From NCBI GenBank assembly GCA_965661165.1, contig CBFICL010000001.1:50565-114564 (forward strand): a stretch of 64,000 nt of DNA. Direction: 5' to 3'. Source of the DNA: Hepatobacter sp965661165 (GTDB taxonomy: Bacteria; Pseudomonadota; Alphaproteobacteria; Holosporales; Hepatobacteraceae). Under the pieces are notes generated by a model. That model was not told the DNA's origin. It was given only the letters and a program-made list of their open reading frames with translations, and did not search any database. Below, in pieces: positions 49,948 to 59,414 of the stretch. Made by a program: the position numbers and the translations under genes. Numbering within the stretch: the stretch's first letter is position 1; each line of letters starts with the position of its first letter.

Positions 49948-51184
49948 AGGTGGTGCGCTTGCACGTGAATTGAAACGCGTTGATAAGACCCAAAACGGCC
50001 AGGGGAAGCCCGACACCAGCAATGTGATGGGTGAGGTGATAACCTATGAGTGACCATGTGATCATATTCCGGCCAATCACGCTGCTGCCCACGGCTTTGC
50101 TGAGGCCCACCAAAAGATAGCGTTCAGCGCTGGGCGCCAGGCAGGTTGCGAGCCAAGGCGTAAGCGAAACCGCAAAAAGAACCCCCCAAAACACAATCCA
50201 CAGTGCACCCCCTATCACAAAGAACGATGTCCACACATGCGTCCCCAAGAATAGAGGGACAACAGACAGGCCAAGCACAAACGACGAAACCCACAAAAGG
50301 TTTTGAGGCTTTTGATGGCGGCACCACCACCCCAATCCTAAGAGGCACAAAAAATCAAACCCATACAAAAAGGAAATTTGCGCTGACGTATATCCTTCCC
50401 AGGGAAAGTTCATAGCACCACACAGTGTGGGTAAGGTGGCCGCAAAAAACACAAAGGGCATCACATAGGTGCCATAGGCAAATCCTTGCGCCAAGGCAAT
50501 GCTTGTGAGGATTTTCTTTTTTTGCCATAAAAGATGAAGAAGATCACGATAGGCCACAGGCGCCGGCATTACATGGGGTCTCTTAGCGGTTGTGTGGGTG
50601 TGTCTTTGTAGAGCGAGCCACAGCGCCAATAGCCCCCCTGCCAAAAAGAGCCAGCGCCATGACACATGATGGTTGTGCGACACAAACACAGCCATGGAAG
50701 CCAAAAACATTCCCCCCAAAGAACAGCCTTCATACAAAGCAGACCACCACAGATGATGTTCTTGGGATATGCTTTCCAGGAGGTAGAGTTTCGATAAGCT
50801 GCGCTCCCAAGACACGCTCATATCAAGCAGGCCTCTCAGGCCAATAAGCGCTAAGGGTGCGCCCATGCCCCACACATCTGTTGTGGGCAGAAAACACATA
50901 CCCATCATGGCCAGAGCCATCAGCCACAATGAGAAGGTGAGGGCTGCATGTACGCCCCAGCGCTGGCACGCACGATAGGCAAGCACCACGCCTAAGGGCC
51001 TGAACATAATTCCGATGGAAAGCACGCCATAGGTCGCCATAAGATTCATCAACGGGGTTTCATAGGAAAAAAACAAGGGCGCCAAAATGGGCGCTAAAAA
51101 GCCATACAGCGCCGTGTCAAAATGATCAAAAAGGCTGGTGAGGCACAAAAAAAGGCGATGCTTTGAGGGAACGGTGGTGTGCAT
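49892..51184 (-). CDS. MFS transporter, metabolite:H+ symporter (ProP/ShiA) type
   Basis: 430 aa with about 12 membrane helices. The N-terminal FDHFDTALYGFLAPILAPLFF and the helix 2-3 region MFRPLGVVLAYRACQRWG resemble the metabolite:H+ symporter family, whose members carry osmolytes or organic acids and are expanded in intracellular alphaproteobacteria. Substrate unknown. Overlaps xseB at its 3' end; divergent from yidC. Confidence 0.85.
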   Translation of the reverse strand: MHTTVPSKHRLFLCLTSLFDHFDTALYGFLAPILAPLFFSYETPLMNLMATYGVLSIGIMFRPLGVVLAYRACQRWGVHAALTFSLWLMALAMMGMCFLPTTDVWGMGAPLALIGLRGLLDMSVSWERSLSKLYLLESISQEHHLWWSALYEGCSLGGMFLASMAVFVSHNHHVSWRWLFLAGGLLALWLALQRHTHTTAKRPHVMPAPVAYRDLLHLLWQKKKILTSIALAQGFAYGTYVMPFVFFAATLPTLCGAMNFPWEGYTSAQISFLYGFDFLCLLGLGWWCRHQKPQNLLWVSSFVLGLSVVPLFLGTHVWTSFFVIGGALWIVFWGVLFAVSLTPWLATCLAPSAERYLLVGLSKAVGSSVIGRNMITWSLIGYHLTHHIAGVGLPLAVLGLINAFQFTCKRTTFTKTKAPQKVLERSHPLG

Positions 51185-51406
51185 ATATCGTTCTCACATT
51201 TATCCTAAGTTGCTATAAGGTCAGCTGGCATGCATTGATGTGTTTGTTTTTATGAGGCACTATACCATGATAAGAGGCAACAACCGATATTTTTAGACGA
51301 TAAAATAAGGCGTGAGAAGAGGCATGACAGAACGAGCGGTTCTTGTTAAGCTTTACACATGTTGGCACACCCATCAAACAGTTCACGGAATTAAAGGAGA
51401 AGCATA

Positions 51407-53086
51407 ATGGGAGATGATCTGCGCAGATTATTACTTTTGGGCGCTTTATGTATCGTCATTTTGATGGGGGGAGATTATATCCTCAGCTTTTTTCGGTCGG
51501 CGCCCCAAGATCCTGCGTGTGAGACCCCTCAGACGCCTTCTTCGCTCACACCTGTGGCCAACACAAAAGAAGCGCCTGTCTTGCCCGTGTCCAAGGTCTT
51601 AGAAGGCGGGGCGCGTGTGCCGATTGACAGTCCCTCCATCCAGGGATCTATCAACCTTGTCGGCGGCGTGCTTGATGATGTGGTGCTCAAAAATTATCGC
51701 TGTACGCTCAAAAAAGACAGCCCTTCCATTCGGTTGTTGGCTCCTCAAAACACCGATCAAGCCTATTATGCCGCATGGACGTTGGTGGGGGAGGGTAACG
51801 ATGTTCTGCGTGTGCCGCCCCAAGATGCGTTGTGGCGTGTGGAAGGGGAGGCCAAACTGACCCCCGCAACCCCCGTTACGTTGTCACTCTCTTATGGCGA
51901 CCTTTCTTTGCAAAAAACCTTTGCCATTGATGATGCCGGCATGTTCTTTGTGCGCTATCGGGTGAAAAACGAAGGGGAGCACCCCTTGTCTGTGATGTTG
52001 CGTGGTGATATTCATCGGATTGAACCTTCCCTGGAAAACCAAATGATGGCGCATGAAGGGCCCATTGGCTTTTTTCATGATGGGCTGCAAGAATTTTCTT
52101 ATGATAAGCTGAAGACCAAAGGTCTTATTCAAGAGTCACCTACCAAAGGGTGGTTGGGGATTACTGATAAATATTGGTTGGTGGCATTTGCCCCCTATCA
52201 GGTGGTGACGCCTGTTTTTCAGCAAAATGCGGCCGCCCGTGTGCCTGTGTCGGCTTCTTTTTCAACGCAATCTATGGTGGTGTTGCCGGGTCAGACCCAA
52301 GACCTGTCATCACGTCTTTTTGTGGGCGCTAAGGTGCTTAAAGTGCTTGATGGTTATGAAACATCCCAAAACATTAAACACTTTGATTTGGCGGTGGATT
52401 TTGGATGGTTTTACTTTCTTACCAAACCGACATTTCATGTCTTGTCATGGCTGAAAACATGGACGGGGAGCTTTGGATTGGCGTTGCTGTTGTTCACCAT
52501 TTTGCTGAAAATCATTTTCTTTCCCCTGGCAAATAAATCCTATCGCTCGATGACGCGGATGAAGCTTTTGACGCCCAAGTTAGACGAGCTAAAAAAGCGC
52601 TATAAAAGTGATCCGCAACGCATGAGCGCCGAGGTGATGGCCCTTTATAAACGGGAGAAGGTGAATCCGATTTCGGGCTGTTTGCCTATGTTTTTGCAGT
52701 TTCCGTTTTTCTTTGCACTCTATAAAGTGTTGTCGGTGAGCATCGAAATGCGCCATGCGCCTTTTTGGGGGTGGATTCAAGATCTTTCTGCGCCTGACCC
52801 CACCAATCTTTTTACGCTATTTGGGTTGCTGCCCATCACGTTGCCTGGGTTTCTTCACCTAGGGGTATGGCCTTTGCTCATGGGGCTGAGTATGTTTTTG
52901 CAGCAAAAGCTATCGCCCCCTCCGGCGGATCCTGTGCAGAAAAACATGTTTCTCTATGGCATGCCCATCATTTTTACCTTCATGTTCGGCCAACTGGCTG
53001 CCGGTTTGGTGATTTTTTGGACATGGAACAACTTGCTGTCGGTGGGGCAGCAGTGGATGATCACACGCAGCGCTGCCAAGGCTTAG
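51407..53086 (+). CDS. yidC: Membrane protein insertase YidC
   Basis: 559 aa, Gram-negative type: N-terminal membrane anchor (RLLLLGALCIVILMGGDYIL), large periplasmic beta-supersandwich domain, then the conserved five-helix core (KSYRSMTRMKLLTPKLDELKKRY within the cytoplasmic C1 loop, NPISGCLPMFLQFPFFFALY). AAGGAGAAG precedes the ATG. Inserts membrane proteins alone or with SecYEG. The rpmH-rnpA genes, often nearby, are absent. Confidence 0.96.
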   Translation: MGDDLRRLLLLGALCIVILMGGDYILSFFRSAPQDPACETPQTPSSLTPVANTKEAPVLPVSKVLEGGARVPIDSPSIQGSINLVGGVLDDVVLKNYRCTLKKDSPSIRLLAPQNTDQAYYAAWTLVGEGNDVLRVPPQDALWRVEGEAKLTPATPVTLSLSYGDLSLQKTFAIDDAGMFFVRYRVKNEGEHPLSVMLRGDIHRIEPSLENQMMAHEGPIGFFHDGLQEFSYDKLKTKGLIQESPTKGWLGITDKYWLVAFAPYQVVTPVFQQNAAARVPVSASFSTQSMVVLPGQTQDLSSRLFVGAKVLKVLDGYETSQNIKHFDLAVDFGWFYFLTKPTFHVLSWLKTWTGSFGLALLLFTILLKIIFFPLANKSYRSMTRMKLLTPKLDELKKRYKSDPQRMSAEVMALYKREKVNPISGCLPMFLQFPFFFALYKVLSVSIEMRHAPFWGWIQDLSAPDPTNLFTLFGLLPITLPGFLHLGVWPLLMGLSMFLQQKLSPPPADPVQKNMFLYGMPIIFTFMFGQLAAGLVIFWTWNNLLSVGQQWMITRSAAKA

Positions 53087-53151
53087 GCATGAGACCTCGT
53101 GGCTCGTCAGTCCAAGCGCTTAGAACGTCAAGAGAAAGGTTAAGGGGGCGG

Positions 53152-53769
53152 TCAAAAAAAGAGGGGCACCATCCCTTTGGTCAGGGCATATAGAGCGAGC
53201 ATCAAAACAATGATGGCCAACGCCCGATTAATCTTTTCAAGATTGTGGGGGTTTTTTTGGGTCATGAAGAATATGCTGGCCGCAAGAAAACACCACCACG
53301 CGCAGGAGCCCAAAAACAGAGAGAGAATAAGAAGCCCATGGTGCAACGCACCTCCATGAAACGAAAGATTAAACAGAGAAAATAACACCACCAGGGCGCC
53401 CGCGGTGAGGGGGTTGAGGATGGTAAGGGAAAATCCTGAGATAAAGGCGAAGAAGGGGCGCTGCTTTTTTTGAGCCACGCTGTGTTGCGGCGGCTTGTGC
53501 CATAGATAGAGTGCAAAACAGATGAGCAGCACGCCTATCACGCCATAAACATGAGGAGAAGGAGCGGGTACCCATCGCTCAACTATTTTGGCGCCTAAAG
53601 AGGCCATCAAAGCGATGACCCCGTCTGCGACACTCACGCCTAACGCTAAGGCACCCACTTGCACCCACTGACGCTTGAGTGTGAAATAGGAAATAAAAAG
53701 GGTTGCTGCACCTACGGGCGCTGAGACAAGAATGCCGATCACAAAAGCGTTCACCAGGTCAAGAAGCAT
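53152..53769 (-). CDS. LysE/RhtB-family exporter
   Basis: 205 aa from ATG 53769, chosen over the upstream start (53823) that would lie inside pgsA. Six hydrophobic helices; APVGAATLFISYFTLKR near the N-terminus and SGFSLTILNPLTAGALVVLF match the LysE fold and its Asn-Pro signature. Likely exports an amino acid or derivative. Follows pgsA by seven bases and converges on yidC. Confidence 0.85.
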   Translation of the reverse strand: MLLDLVNAFVIGILVSAPVGAATLFISYFTLKRQWVQVGALALGVSVADGVIALMASLGAKIVERWVPAPSPHVYGVIGVLLICFALYLWHKPPQHSVAQKKQRPFFAFISGFSLTILNPLTAGALVVLFSLFNLSFHGGALHHGLLILSLFLGSCAWWCFLAASIFFMTQKNPHNLEKINRALAIIVLMLALYALTKGMVPLFF

Positions 53770-53776
53770 AGAAACG

Positions 53777-54415
53777 TCAGAGCTTACGGCGAATACATCT
53801 GCAATAACTATAAAAACTAGCAACGCCTAAAAAAGCCGCCACGCACATCACCCACAGCCCCAATGTATGGAGGCTATGTCGCATAGGTAGATGCACAAGA
53901 TCTGTGGCCATTAAGATGGCGACAGCCATCATTTCAACGGCTGTTTTCCACTTTGCAAGCAGGGGCACATGTAAGGCTGTGTGAGTCATTTCCATATAAC
54001 GTTCTTTAAGGGTGGGCGCTGCTAGCTCCCGTGCCACAATGACAAGCGCTGGGATCAGGTAAAAGCCATCAATTTTACCTTGGTCCACAAAAATTAACAG
54101 CATAGGCACAACCAACAATTTGTCTGCCAAAGGATCCAAGAGACGTCCCAACCGTGAAATTTGGTTATAGAGGCGGGCGAAATAACCATCGAAAAAATCT
54201 GTGAGGGCTGCCACAGTAAAAAGAATATTACGCGTCCACAAAGACCAAGGTTGATGCACAAAGCAGAGGCCTAAGATCACAAGCGCACAGCCAAGACGAA
54301 AAAAGGTCAGCACATTGGGCAAAGAGAGCACAGAAAAAGAGGGCTTTGCAAGGGGTATCCCTGTGCCGGCAAGACGCGTTTTCCGTAATGGACAGGACAA
54401 TTTCACAGCCTCCAT
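53777..54415 (-). CDS. pgsA: CDP-diacylglycerol-glycerol-3-phosphate 3-phosphatidyltransferase
   Basis: 212 aa integral membrane enzyme of phosphatidylglycerol synthesis. The CDP-alcohol phosphotransferase signature DGx2ARx8Gx3Dx3D is read as DGYFARLYNQISRLGRLLDP followed by LADK. LPNVLTFFRLG is the typical N-terminus. GGGAGAAA precedes the ATG. It follows uvrC by 18 bases, a frequent alphaproteobacterial gene pair. Confidence 0.95.
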   Translation of the reverse strand: MEAVKLSCPLRKTRLAGTGIPLAKPSFSVLSLPNVLTFFRLGCALVILGLCFVHQPWSLWTRNILFTVAALTDFFDGYFARLYNQISRLGRLLDPLADKLLVVPMLLIFVDQGKIDGFYLIPALVIVARELAAPTLKERYMEMTHTALHVPLLAKWKTAVEMMAVAILMATDLVHLPMRHSLHTLGLWVMCVAAFLGVASFYSYCRCIRRKL

Positions 54416-54433
54416 TTTCTCCCGTGTTGTTAT

Positions 54434-56275
54434 CTAATCATTTTTTTTTAAGTATTCATAGATTTTTTGGGAAAGAATTTTTGAAAAGCCTGGCAGGTGG
54501 GCAATTTGCTCACAGGTGGCTCGTCGTAATGCAGCCACAGAACCAAATGTTTCACGTAAAACTTTAGACTTTTTGCTTCCCACCCCTGGCAGTGAGGAAA
54601 AGGAAGAGGCGATCATCTCTTTCTCTCGTCGCTTACGGTGGGACGTGATGGCAAAAGTGTGAACCTCATCGCGCAGGCGTTGAAGATAGGTGTAAAGGGG
54701 TGTGTCCGGCATAAGGGGCCATACACCTTGAGCGGTGTGAAAGGTTTCTTTCCATCGTCCACGATCAGGGCCCTTGGCGATGGCCAGGATGGGAATAGCA
54801 AGGTGAGGAAAGCGCGCTAACGATTTCTCTGCCTGGTGATAATGCCCGCGCCCACCATCAATGATGATCAGATCTGGCGCTTCTTGAGGCGCATGGCTGA
54901 TGTGGTGAAAATGGCGTGTGAGCACGTGATCCATCATCTGATAATCGTCTTGCGTATTAACCGTGGGGTCAAAAGAAAAGCGCCGGTAGGCAGATTTTTT
55001 AAAGCCTTCTGGTGTGGCCACAATCATGGCGCCGTAGGCATGACGCCCTTGAAGATGACTATTATCAAACACATCAATACGGCTTATGGGGCGCACAAGG
55101 CCAAGGTGATCTTGTAGCGCGTGAAGACAGTCGGCAATCTCTTGGATGTGGTGGTGATGCCGGGTGAGTGACTCTTGCGCGTTGGTGATGGCCTGATCAC
55201 ACAGCTCACGTTCTTGACGATTGCGAGGCGGGCGGATATCCGTGGTGCCCAAGGTGGCCATGGCGTCTTTAAAAAGATCGGCACCCTCTGGGACATCCGG
55301 CGTGATGATCTCGGTAGGGAGGGGATTTTTTTGGTAAAACTGCACCAACAGCTGCCAAAAGGTGGTGGGTGGGATGTGTGTTGACGCGTCTTCTTGCCGC
55401 GGCGCCTTGAGGAGCGTACCGCCTAACAATTGTCCTTGACGAAAAAAAAGCCAATAAAACCCAAAGGCAGATGCGTTCGCCCAGATGCCGATGATATCGG
55501 TGGAGGTAGCGTTTGACAAAAACAATGCCTGTGTTTGTTGAATATCCATCAAGGCATGAAGGCGATTACGCACACGCGCCGCTTCTTCATAACGTCTTTG
55601 CGCGCTCAAATCATTCATGGTCTGGGTCAATGTTTTTTGAATATCACCTGATTTGCCTTGCAGCACCTTTTTAACACCGCGCACAGAGGTCAAATAAGCC
55701 TGGCGGTCAATCTTGCCCACACAAGGGGCACTGCAACGTTTGATGTGATACTGAAGACATGGCCGTGTGCGCGTCTGAAAGGTGTGATCTGTGCAGGTAC
55801 GCAACATAAAAGCCCGCTGGAGTGCATTTTGGGTGAGAGACACAGACTTAACGGAAGGGAAGGGACCAAAAAGAATATCTTTTTTTGACAATACTTTGGT
55901 GTTACGTACACGCTTCAAATAGGGCCACGTGCTGTGATGTAAACACAGGTGGGGCAAGCTTTTGTTATCTCTAAAGACAACGTTATAAGGAGGCAGATGT
56001 TTTTGAATCAGCTTCACCTCCAACAGAAGGGCTTCGGCCTCATTGCGCGTTTGAATAATGTCGAGATACGCTACAGAAGAGATCATCCGTTGTATGCGCA
56101 CAGACAACCTAGTCTTTTGTGTATAACTTGACACCCTTTTGAAGAGATTTTTAGCTTTCCCCACATAAAGGGTGCGCCCCCTTTCATCTTTCATCTGGTA
56201 AATACCCGGGGTGAGGGGAACAGATGCGACTCGCTGCTTGAGATAGGCAAAACCTTGTATAGACTTATTTTTCAA
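54434..56275 (-). CDS. uvrC: Excinuclease ABC subunit C
   Basis: 613 aa dual-incision nuclease of nucleotide excision repair. GIY-YIG domain (PGIYQMKDERGRTLYVGKAK), Cys-rich segment (CLQYHIKRCSAPCVG), UVR motif (RRYEEAARVRNRLHAL), RNase H-like endonuclease (RIDVFDNSHLQGRHAYGAMI, DLIIIDGGRGHYHQAEK), and C-terminal helix-hairpin-helix (SLPGVGSKKSKVLRETFG). The start is TTG 56275; no upstream ATG is in frame. Confidence 0.96.
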   Translation of the reverse strand: MKNKSIQGFAYLKQRVASVPLTPGIYQMKDERGRTLYVGKAKNLFKRVSSYTQKTRLSVRIQRMISSVAYLDIIQTRNEAEALLLEVKLIQKHLPPYNVVFRDNKSLPHLCLHHSTWPYLKRVRNTKVLSKKDILFGPFPSVKSVSLTQNALQRAFMLRTCTDHTFQTRTRPCLQYHIKRCSAPCVGKIDRQAYLTSVRGVKKVLQGKSGDIQKTLTQTMNDLSAQRRYEEAARVRNRLHALMDIQQTQALFLSNATSTDIIGIWANASAFGFYWLFFRQGQLLGGTLLKAPRQEDASTHIPPTTFWQLLVQFYQKNPLPTEIITPDVPEGADLFKDAMATLGTTDIRPPRNRQERELCDQAITNAQESLTRHHHHIQEIADCLHALQDHLGLVRPISRIDVFDNSHLQGRHAYGAMIVATPEGFKKSAYRRFSFDPTVNTQDDYQMMDHVLTRHFHHISHAPQEAPDLIIIDGGRGHYHQAEKSLARFPHLAIPILAIAKGPDRGRWKETFHTAQGVWPLMPDTPLYTYLQRLRDEVHTFAITSHRKRREKEMIASSFSSLPGVGSKKSKVLRETFGSVAALRRATCEQIAHLPGFSKILSQKIYEYLKKND

Positions 56276-56653
56276 CTCTTTTTTTCCAAAAAAAACGGCA
56301 TTTTTTTTATGCGTGGTCGCCGTAAAAAAAAGATGGCATAAGAACAGACAATGGTAAAGAAAGGCTAAAAACTATCCACGATTTTTGTGGAAAAACCTGT
56401 GGAAAAAATGCACAACATGGGACGCAAGGGCATAGGAGAAAGGCGTCTTTTTTGGTTTGCACACATTTTCATCGAGTGCATCTCTTGAAATCCTGACGCA
56501 TTTCTTTTTTGGCGATCCCCTTGGGTTTATGTAGATTCCTTTTTTCAAAAGCACGCCAAAAGAGAAAAAGCTGTGGGGTTATTTTTTCTCTTGGGGTTTG
56601 GCGCGATCTTGGTTACACTGGGGCCGATGATTAGATTTGGCTTGTAAAAACTT
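56276..56653. other. Divergent spacer with DnaA-box-like words
   Basis: About 380 bases between uvrC and rpsP. It holds two copies of TGTGGAAAA (56386-56394 and 56398-56406; each the complement of TTTTCCACA, a TTWTNCACA match) and a looser CTATCCACG (56372-56380), all within 35 bases, amid homopolymer A and T runs. A 60-codon minus-strand frame (56372-56554) has no support. A weak promoter-like TTGGTT-16-TTAGAT lies near 56609-56636 upstream of rpsP. Confidence 0.5.
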
Positions 56654-57280
56654 ATGGCTCTTAAGATACGTCTGGCCCGTGCTGGCACAAAGAAACGTCC
56701 CTTTTACCGCATTGTGGTGGCAGAAGCCACAGCCCCGCGTGACGGCCGTTTTGTGGAAAAGGTGGGCACCTATGATCCGCGTCTTCCTTCAGACAATCTT
56801 TTGCGTGTGGTGTTGAAGAAAGATCGTATTGAGCATTGGTTGTCCGTGGGCGCTAAGCCTACAGAGCGGGCGGCGCTGTTCTTGGCCAAAGCTGAGATGA
56901 TCCCTGCACCGGCGCAACCCAATCGTCCTCAAAAAGCGGCACCACGTAAGAAGGCCTTAGAACGCAAGGCGGAAAAAGAGGCCAAGCAAGCCGAGAAGGC
57001 AAAAGAAGCCGCAGCAACTCAAGAAGAAGCTGCGAAGAAAGCGTCCGCTGAAGAAGAAACCTCCAAGGAAATGCCTCAAGACGTCCCTGCCAAAGAAGCC
57101 AAGGCTGAATCGGGCGCGACTGAAAAAACGGACGCCAAGGCTGAGGCTAAAGAAGATTCAAAAAAAGCTTCACCCTCTCCGGAGACGAAGGCTGACACCA
57201 AGGCCGCAGAATCTGCGCCCGAGAAGGCTGACACAAAGAGTGAAGCTGACGTCGGCAAAAGTGAAAGCGCCAAGAAATAG
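56654..57280 (+). CDS. rpsP: 30S ribosomal protein S16 with a long A/K/E-rich tail
   Basis: 208 aa. Residues 1-80 are ordinary S16 (MALKIRLARAGTKKRPFYRI, VVAEATAPRDGRFVEKVGTY, WLSVGAKPTERA). The remaining 125 or so residues are low-complexity Ala/Lys/Glu/Ser, while typical S16 ends at 80-110 (some alphaproteobacteria have shorter tails of this type). The tail reads in frame to the stop with no sign of error. First gene of rpsP-rimM-trmD-rplS. Confidence 0.95.
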   Translation: MALKIRLARAGTKKRPFYRIVVAEATAPRDGRFVEKVGTYDPRLPSDNLLRVVLKKDRIEHWLSVGAKPTERAALFLAKAEMIPAPAQPNRPQKAAPRKKALERKAEKEAKQAEKAKEAAATQEEAAKKASAEEETSKEMPQDVPAKEAKAESGATEKTDAKAEAKEDSKKASPSPETKADTKAAESAPEKADTKSEADVGKSESAKK

Positions 57281-57403
57281 AATCACTCGTCATGGCCCTT
57301 CTGTGGGTGAGGGGGGTTGGGTGTTGCTCCCTATGTTTTGTCACGTTTTTCATCATCCCGTTCTTAACAATCGATTCGACGTGGACGGCGGAAGGACGTG
57401 AGC

Positions 57404-57970
57404 ATGGATGACCTTGTGTGCGTCGGTCGCATCTTGGGGGTGCATGGTCTTAAGGGGCTATTGAAAGTGCACAGTTTTACAGAACCTCCTGACGCTTTGT
57501 TTGCTTATCCTTGTCTTGACAAACAAGGGGATGCGTTGCTCACCTTTGACACCCGCTCTCTTTCAATAAGAGGGCACTATCAGGGTCGACCTTTTTTTTT
57601 GGTGGGAGTGGAAGGGTGCAGCACGCGTGAGCAGGCTGCCCTTTTGGTCACGAAAAAACTGTATATTCCTAAAAAACACCTTCCTAACCTTGAAGAGGAT
57701 GTGTTTTATCACCATGCCCTTGAGGGTCTTGCGGTACTTCATCCCACCAGCAAAGCGCCGTTGGGGCATGTCAGGTCTGTTCACAACTTTGGGGCAGGTG
57801 ACTTACTGGACATAAAAACCAAGGCCGGTCTTTCTTTGTTTATTCCTTTTCGCGAAGACGTGGTGGCCGATATTTCATTGGAAGATAAAACATTAATGCT
57901 GACGCCTCATGGTCTGACCTTTTTTGATATCATGCCGCCATCGCGTTCTTCCCCTAAACCCTCATCATGA
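57404..57970 (+). CDS. rimM: Ribosome maturation factor RimM
   Basis: 188 aa. ATG 57404 is preferred over GTG 57398 because GGAAGGA lies seven bases before it. N-terminal RimM domain (VCVGRILGVHGLKGLLKVHS) and C-terminal PRC-barrel (GHVRSVHNFGAGDLLDIKT, LFIPFREDVVADISLEDKTL). Helps 16S rRNA processing and 30S head assembly. Sits between rpsP and trmD. Confidence 0.95.
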   Translation: MDDLVCVGRILGVHGLKGLLKVHSFTEPPDALFAYPCLDKQGDALLTFDTRSLSIRGHYQGRPFFLVGVEGCSTREQAALLVTKKLYIPKKHLPNLEEDVFYHHALEGLAVLHPTSKAPLGHVRSVHNFGAGDLLDIKTKAGLSLFIPFREDVVADISLEDKTLMLTPHGLTFFDIMPPSRSSPKPSS

Positions 57971-57982
57971 GGTGACCCGTTT

Positions 57983-58825
57983 ATGCATATTGTGGTATTG
58001 ACCCTTTATCCTTCCATGTTTCCTGGCCCCTTAGGGGAAGGTGTGCTGGCCAAAGCACGCGCAGACAAACACTGGACCCTATCGCTAGTGAATATGCGAG
58101 ATTTTGCCCATGACGCCCACAAAAGTGTGGATGCACCAGCGTTTGGTGGCGGCGCAGGCATGGTCATGATGCCCCATGTGGTGGATGACGCGCTGATGCA
58201 TGCAGGCCGCCTTGTCTCTCATCCCCGCTATATATATCTTTCACCGCGCGGGCGCCCCTTAACCCAAGCGTGGATCAAAAAAGCGGTTCGCCCTGTGCAA
58301 CCACCTCCTCATGAAGGAGGGGCAGGGATACCCTCTTCGGGATCTTCATCTACTACGCTTTTATCCGCAACATCTTCACCTTCAACGTCACGTGCTGCAG
58401 GCCCAGAGGCACCAACGCCGCGCCCGCTGGTTTTGCTGTGTGGACGTTTTGAAGGGGTCGATCAACGGGTGCTTGACCACCATGGTGTGGAAGAAGTGTC
58501 ATTGGGCGATTTTGTGCTCATGGGCGGTGAGGTGGCGGCGATGGCGCTTATTGAAAGTGTCGTGCGCCTGTTGCCTGGTGTTCTGGGGAATGCTTCCTCC
58601 TTAACAGAAGAATCTTTTGAAGACGGGCTCTTAGAATATCCGCACTACACCCGTCCGCGCGTGTGGCAAGGCCGTGAGGTGCCCGAGGTGCTGCTTTCGG
58701 GTCATCACGAGCGCATTCAGGTGTGGCGTCAACAAGAACGGGAACATATAACACAAAAAATGCGTCCCGACCTGTGGGATAGGTGGACGAAACGTGTGAA
58801 ATGTGGTAGAGAAGAAGATGTTTGA
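57983..58825 (+). CDS. trmD: tRNA (guanine-N1)-methyltransferase with an internal insertion
   Basis: Methylates G37 of tRNA. 280 aa versus the usual 240-255. Conserved parts: DAPAFGGGAGMVMMPHV, YIYLSPRGRPLTQ, LLCGRFEGVDQRVLDHH, SLGDFVLMGGEVAA, and the C-terminal HYTRPRVWQGREVPEVLLSG. Between LTQAWIKKAV and LLCGRFEG about 40 extra residues (about 105-147), rich in P, S, G and T, enlarge a region that is short in other TrmDs. The DNA there begins with a hairpin CCTCCT-CATGA-AGGAGG (58304-58320). GAGGTGA precedes the start. Confidence 0.95.
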   Translation: MHIVVLTLYPSMFPGPLGEGVLAKARADKHWTLSLVNMRDFAHDAHKSVDAPAFGGGAGMVMMPHVVDDALMHAGRLVSHPRYIYLSPRGRPLTQAWIKKAVRPVQPPPHEGGAGIPSSGSSSTTLLSATSSPSTSRAAGPEAPTPRPLVLLCGRFEGVDQRVLDHHGVEEVSLGDFVLMGGEVAAMALIESVVRLLPGVLGNASSLTEESFEDGLLEYPHYTRPRVWQGREVPEVLLSGHHERIQVWRQQEREHITQKMRPDLWDRWTKRVKCGREEDV

Positions 58826-58845
58826 TGTGAAGAAAGCAAGGCGTT

Positions 58846-59379
58846 ATGAATCAGCTCCAAGAATTTGCAAAGCGTACCCGTGAGGCCCTTCCCGGGCATG
58901 GCAACATCCCGGCTTTTCGCCCTGGTGATACGCTGCGTGTTCAGGTGAAGATTAAGGAAGGCAGCAAGGAAAGGCTCCAGGCCTTTGAGGGGTTGTGCAT
59001 TGGGCGCAAAAATCGCTGTATTCATTCATCTTTCCGGATGCGCAAAATTTTGGCCGGTGAGGGTGTGGAGCGTGTTTTCCCCCTCTATTCTCCGCTCATC
59101 ACCATTGAGCGTCTGCGCGAAGGTGTCGTGCGTCGGGCAAAGCTGTATTACCTGCGGGATCGTCAAGGCAAGCGGGCACGCATTAAGGAGAAAAAATATT
59201 TTTCCGAAAAAAACGCGCGCAAGGCTTCGTCAGTGCAAGTGAGTGAAGCCGCCAAGACGTCGGTTCCTGCAAAAGCATCTGCTGATAAAGCGGCCTCACC
59301 CCAAAAAGGGGCCTCTTCTGTCAAAGCATCCCAAGGGTCGGCCGTTAAAGACACAACGCAGAAAACCTCTTCTTCATAG
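58846..59379 (+). CDS. rplS: 50S ribosomal protein L19 with a low-complexity tail
   Basis: 177 aa. Residues 1-120 are ordinary L19 (FRPGDTLRVQVKIKEGSKER, LQAFEGLCIGRKN, GEGVERVFPLYSP, KLYYLRDRQGKRARIKEK). About 55 further residues rich in S, A, K and T follow. Such a tail also occurs on S16 in the same operon. Last gene of rpsP-rimM-trmD-rplS. Confidence 0.95.
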   Translation: MNQLQEFAKRTREALPGHGNIPAFRPGDTLRVQVKIKEGSKERLQAFEGLCIGRKNRCIHSSFRMRKILAGEGVERVFPLYSPLITIERLREGVVRRAKLYYLRDRQGKRARIKEKKYFSEKNARKASSVQVSEAAKTSVPAKASADKAASPQKGASSVKASQGSAVKDTTQKTSSS

Positions 59380-59414
59380 ATTGGGTGTGATGTGGGGGTG
59401 AGGGGAAAGAAACC

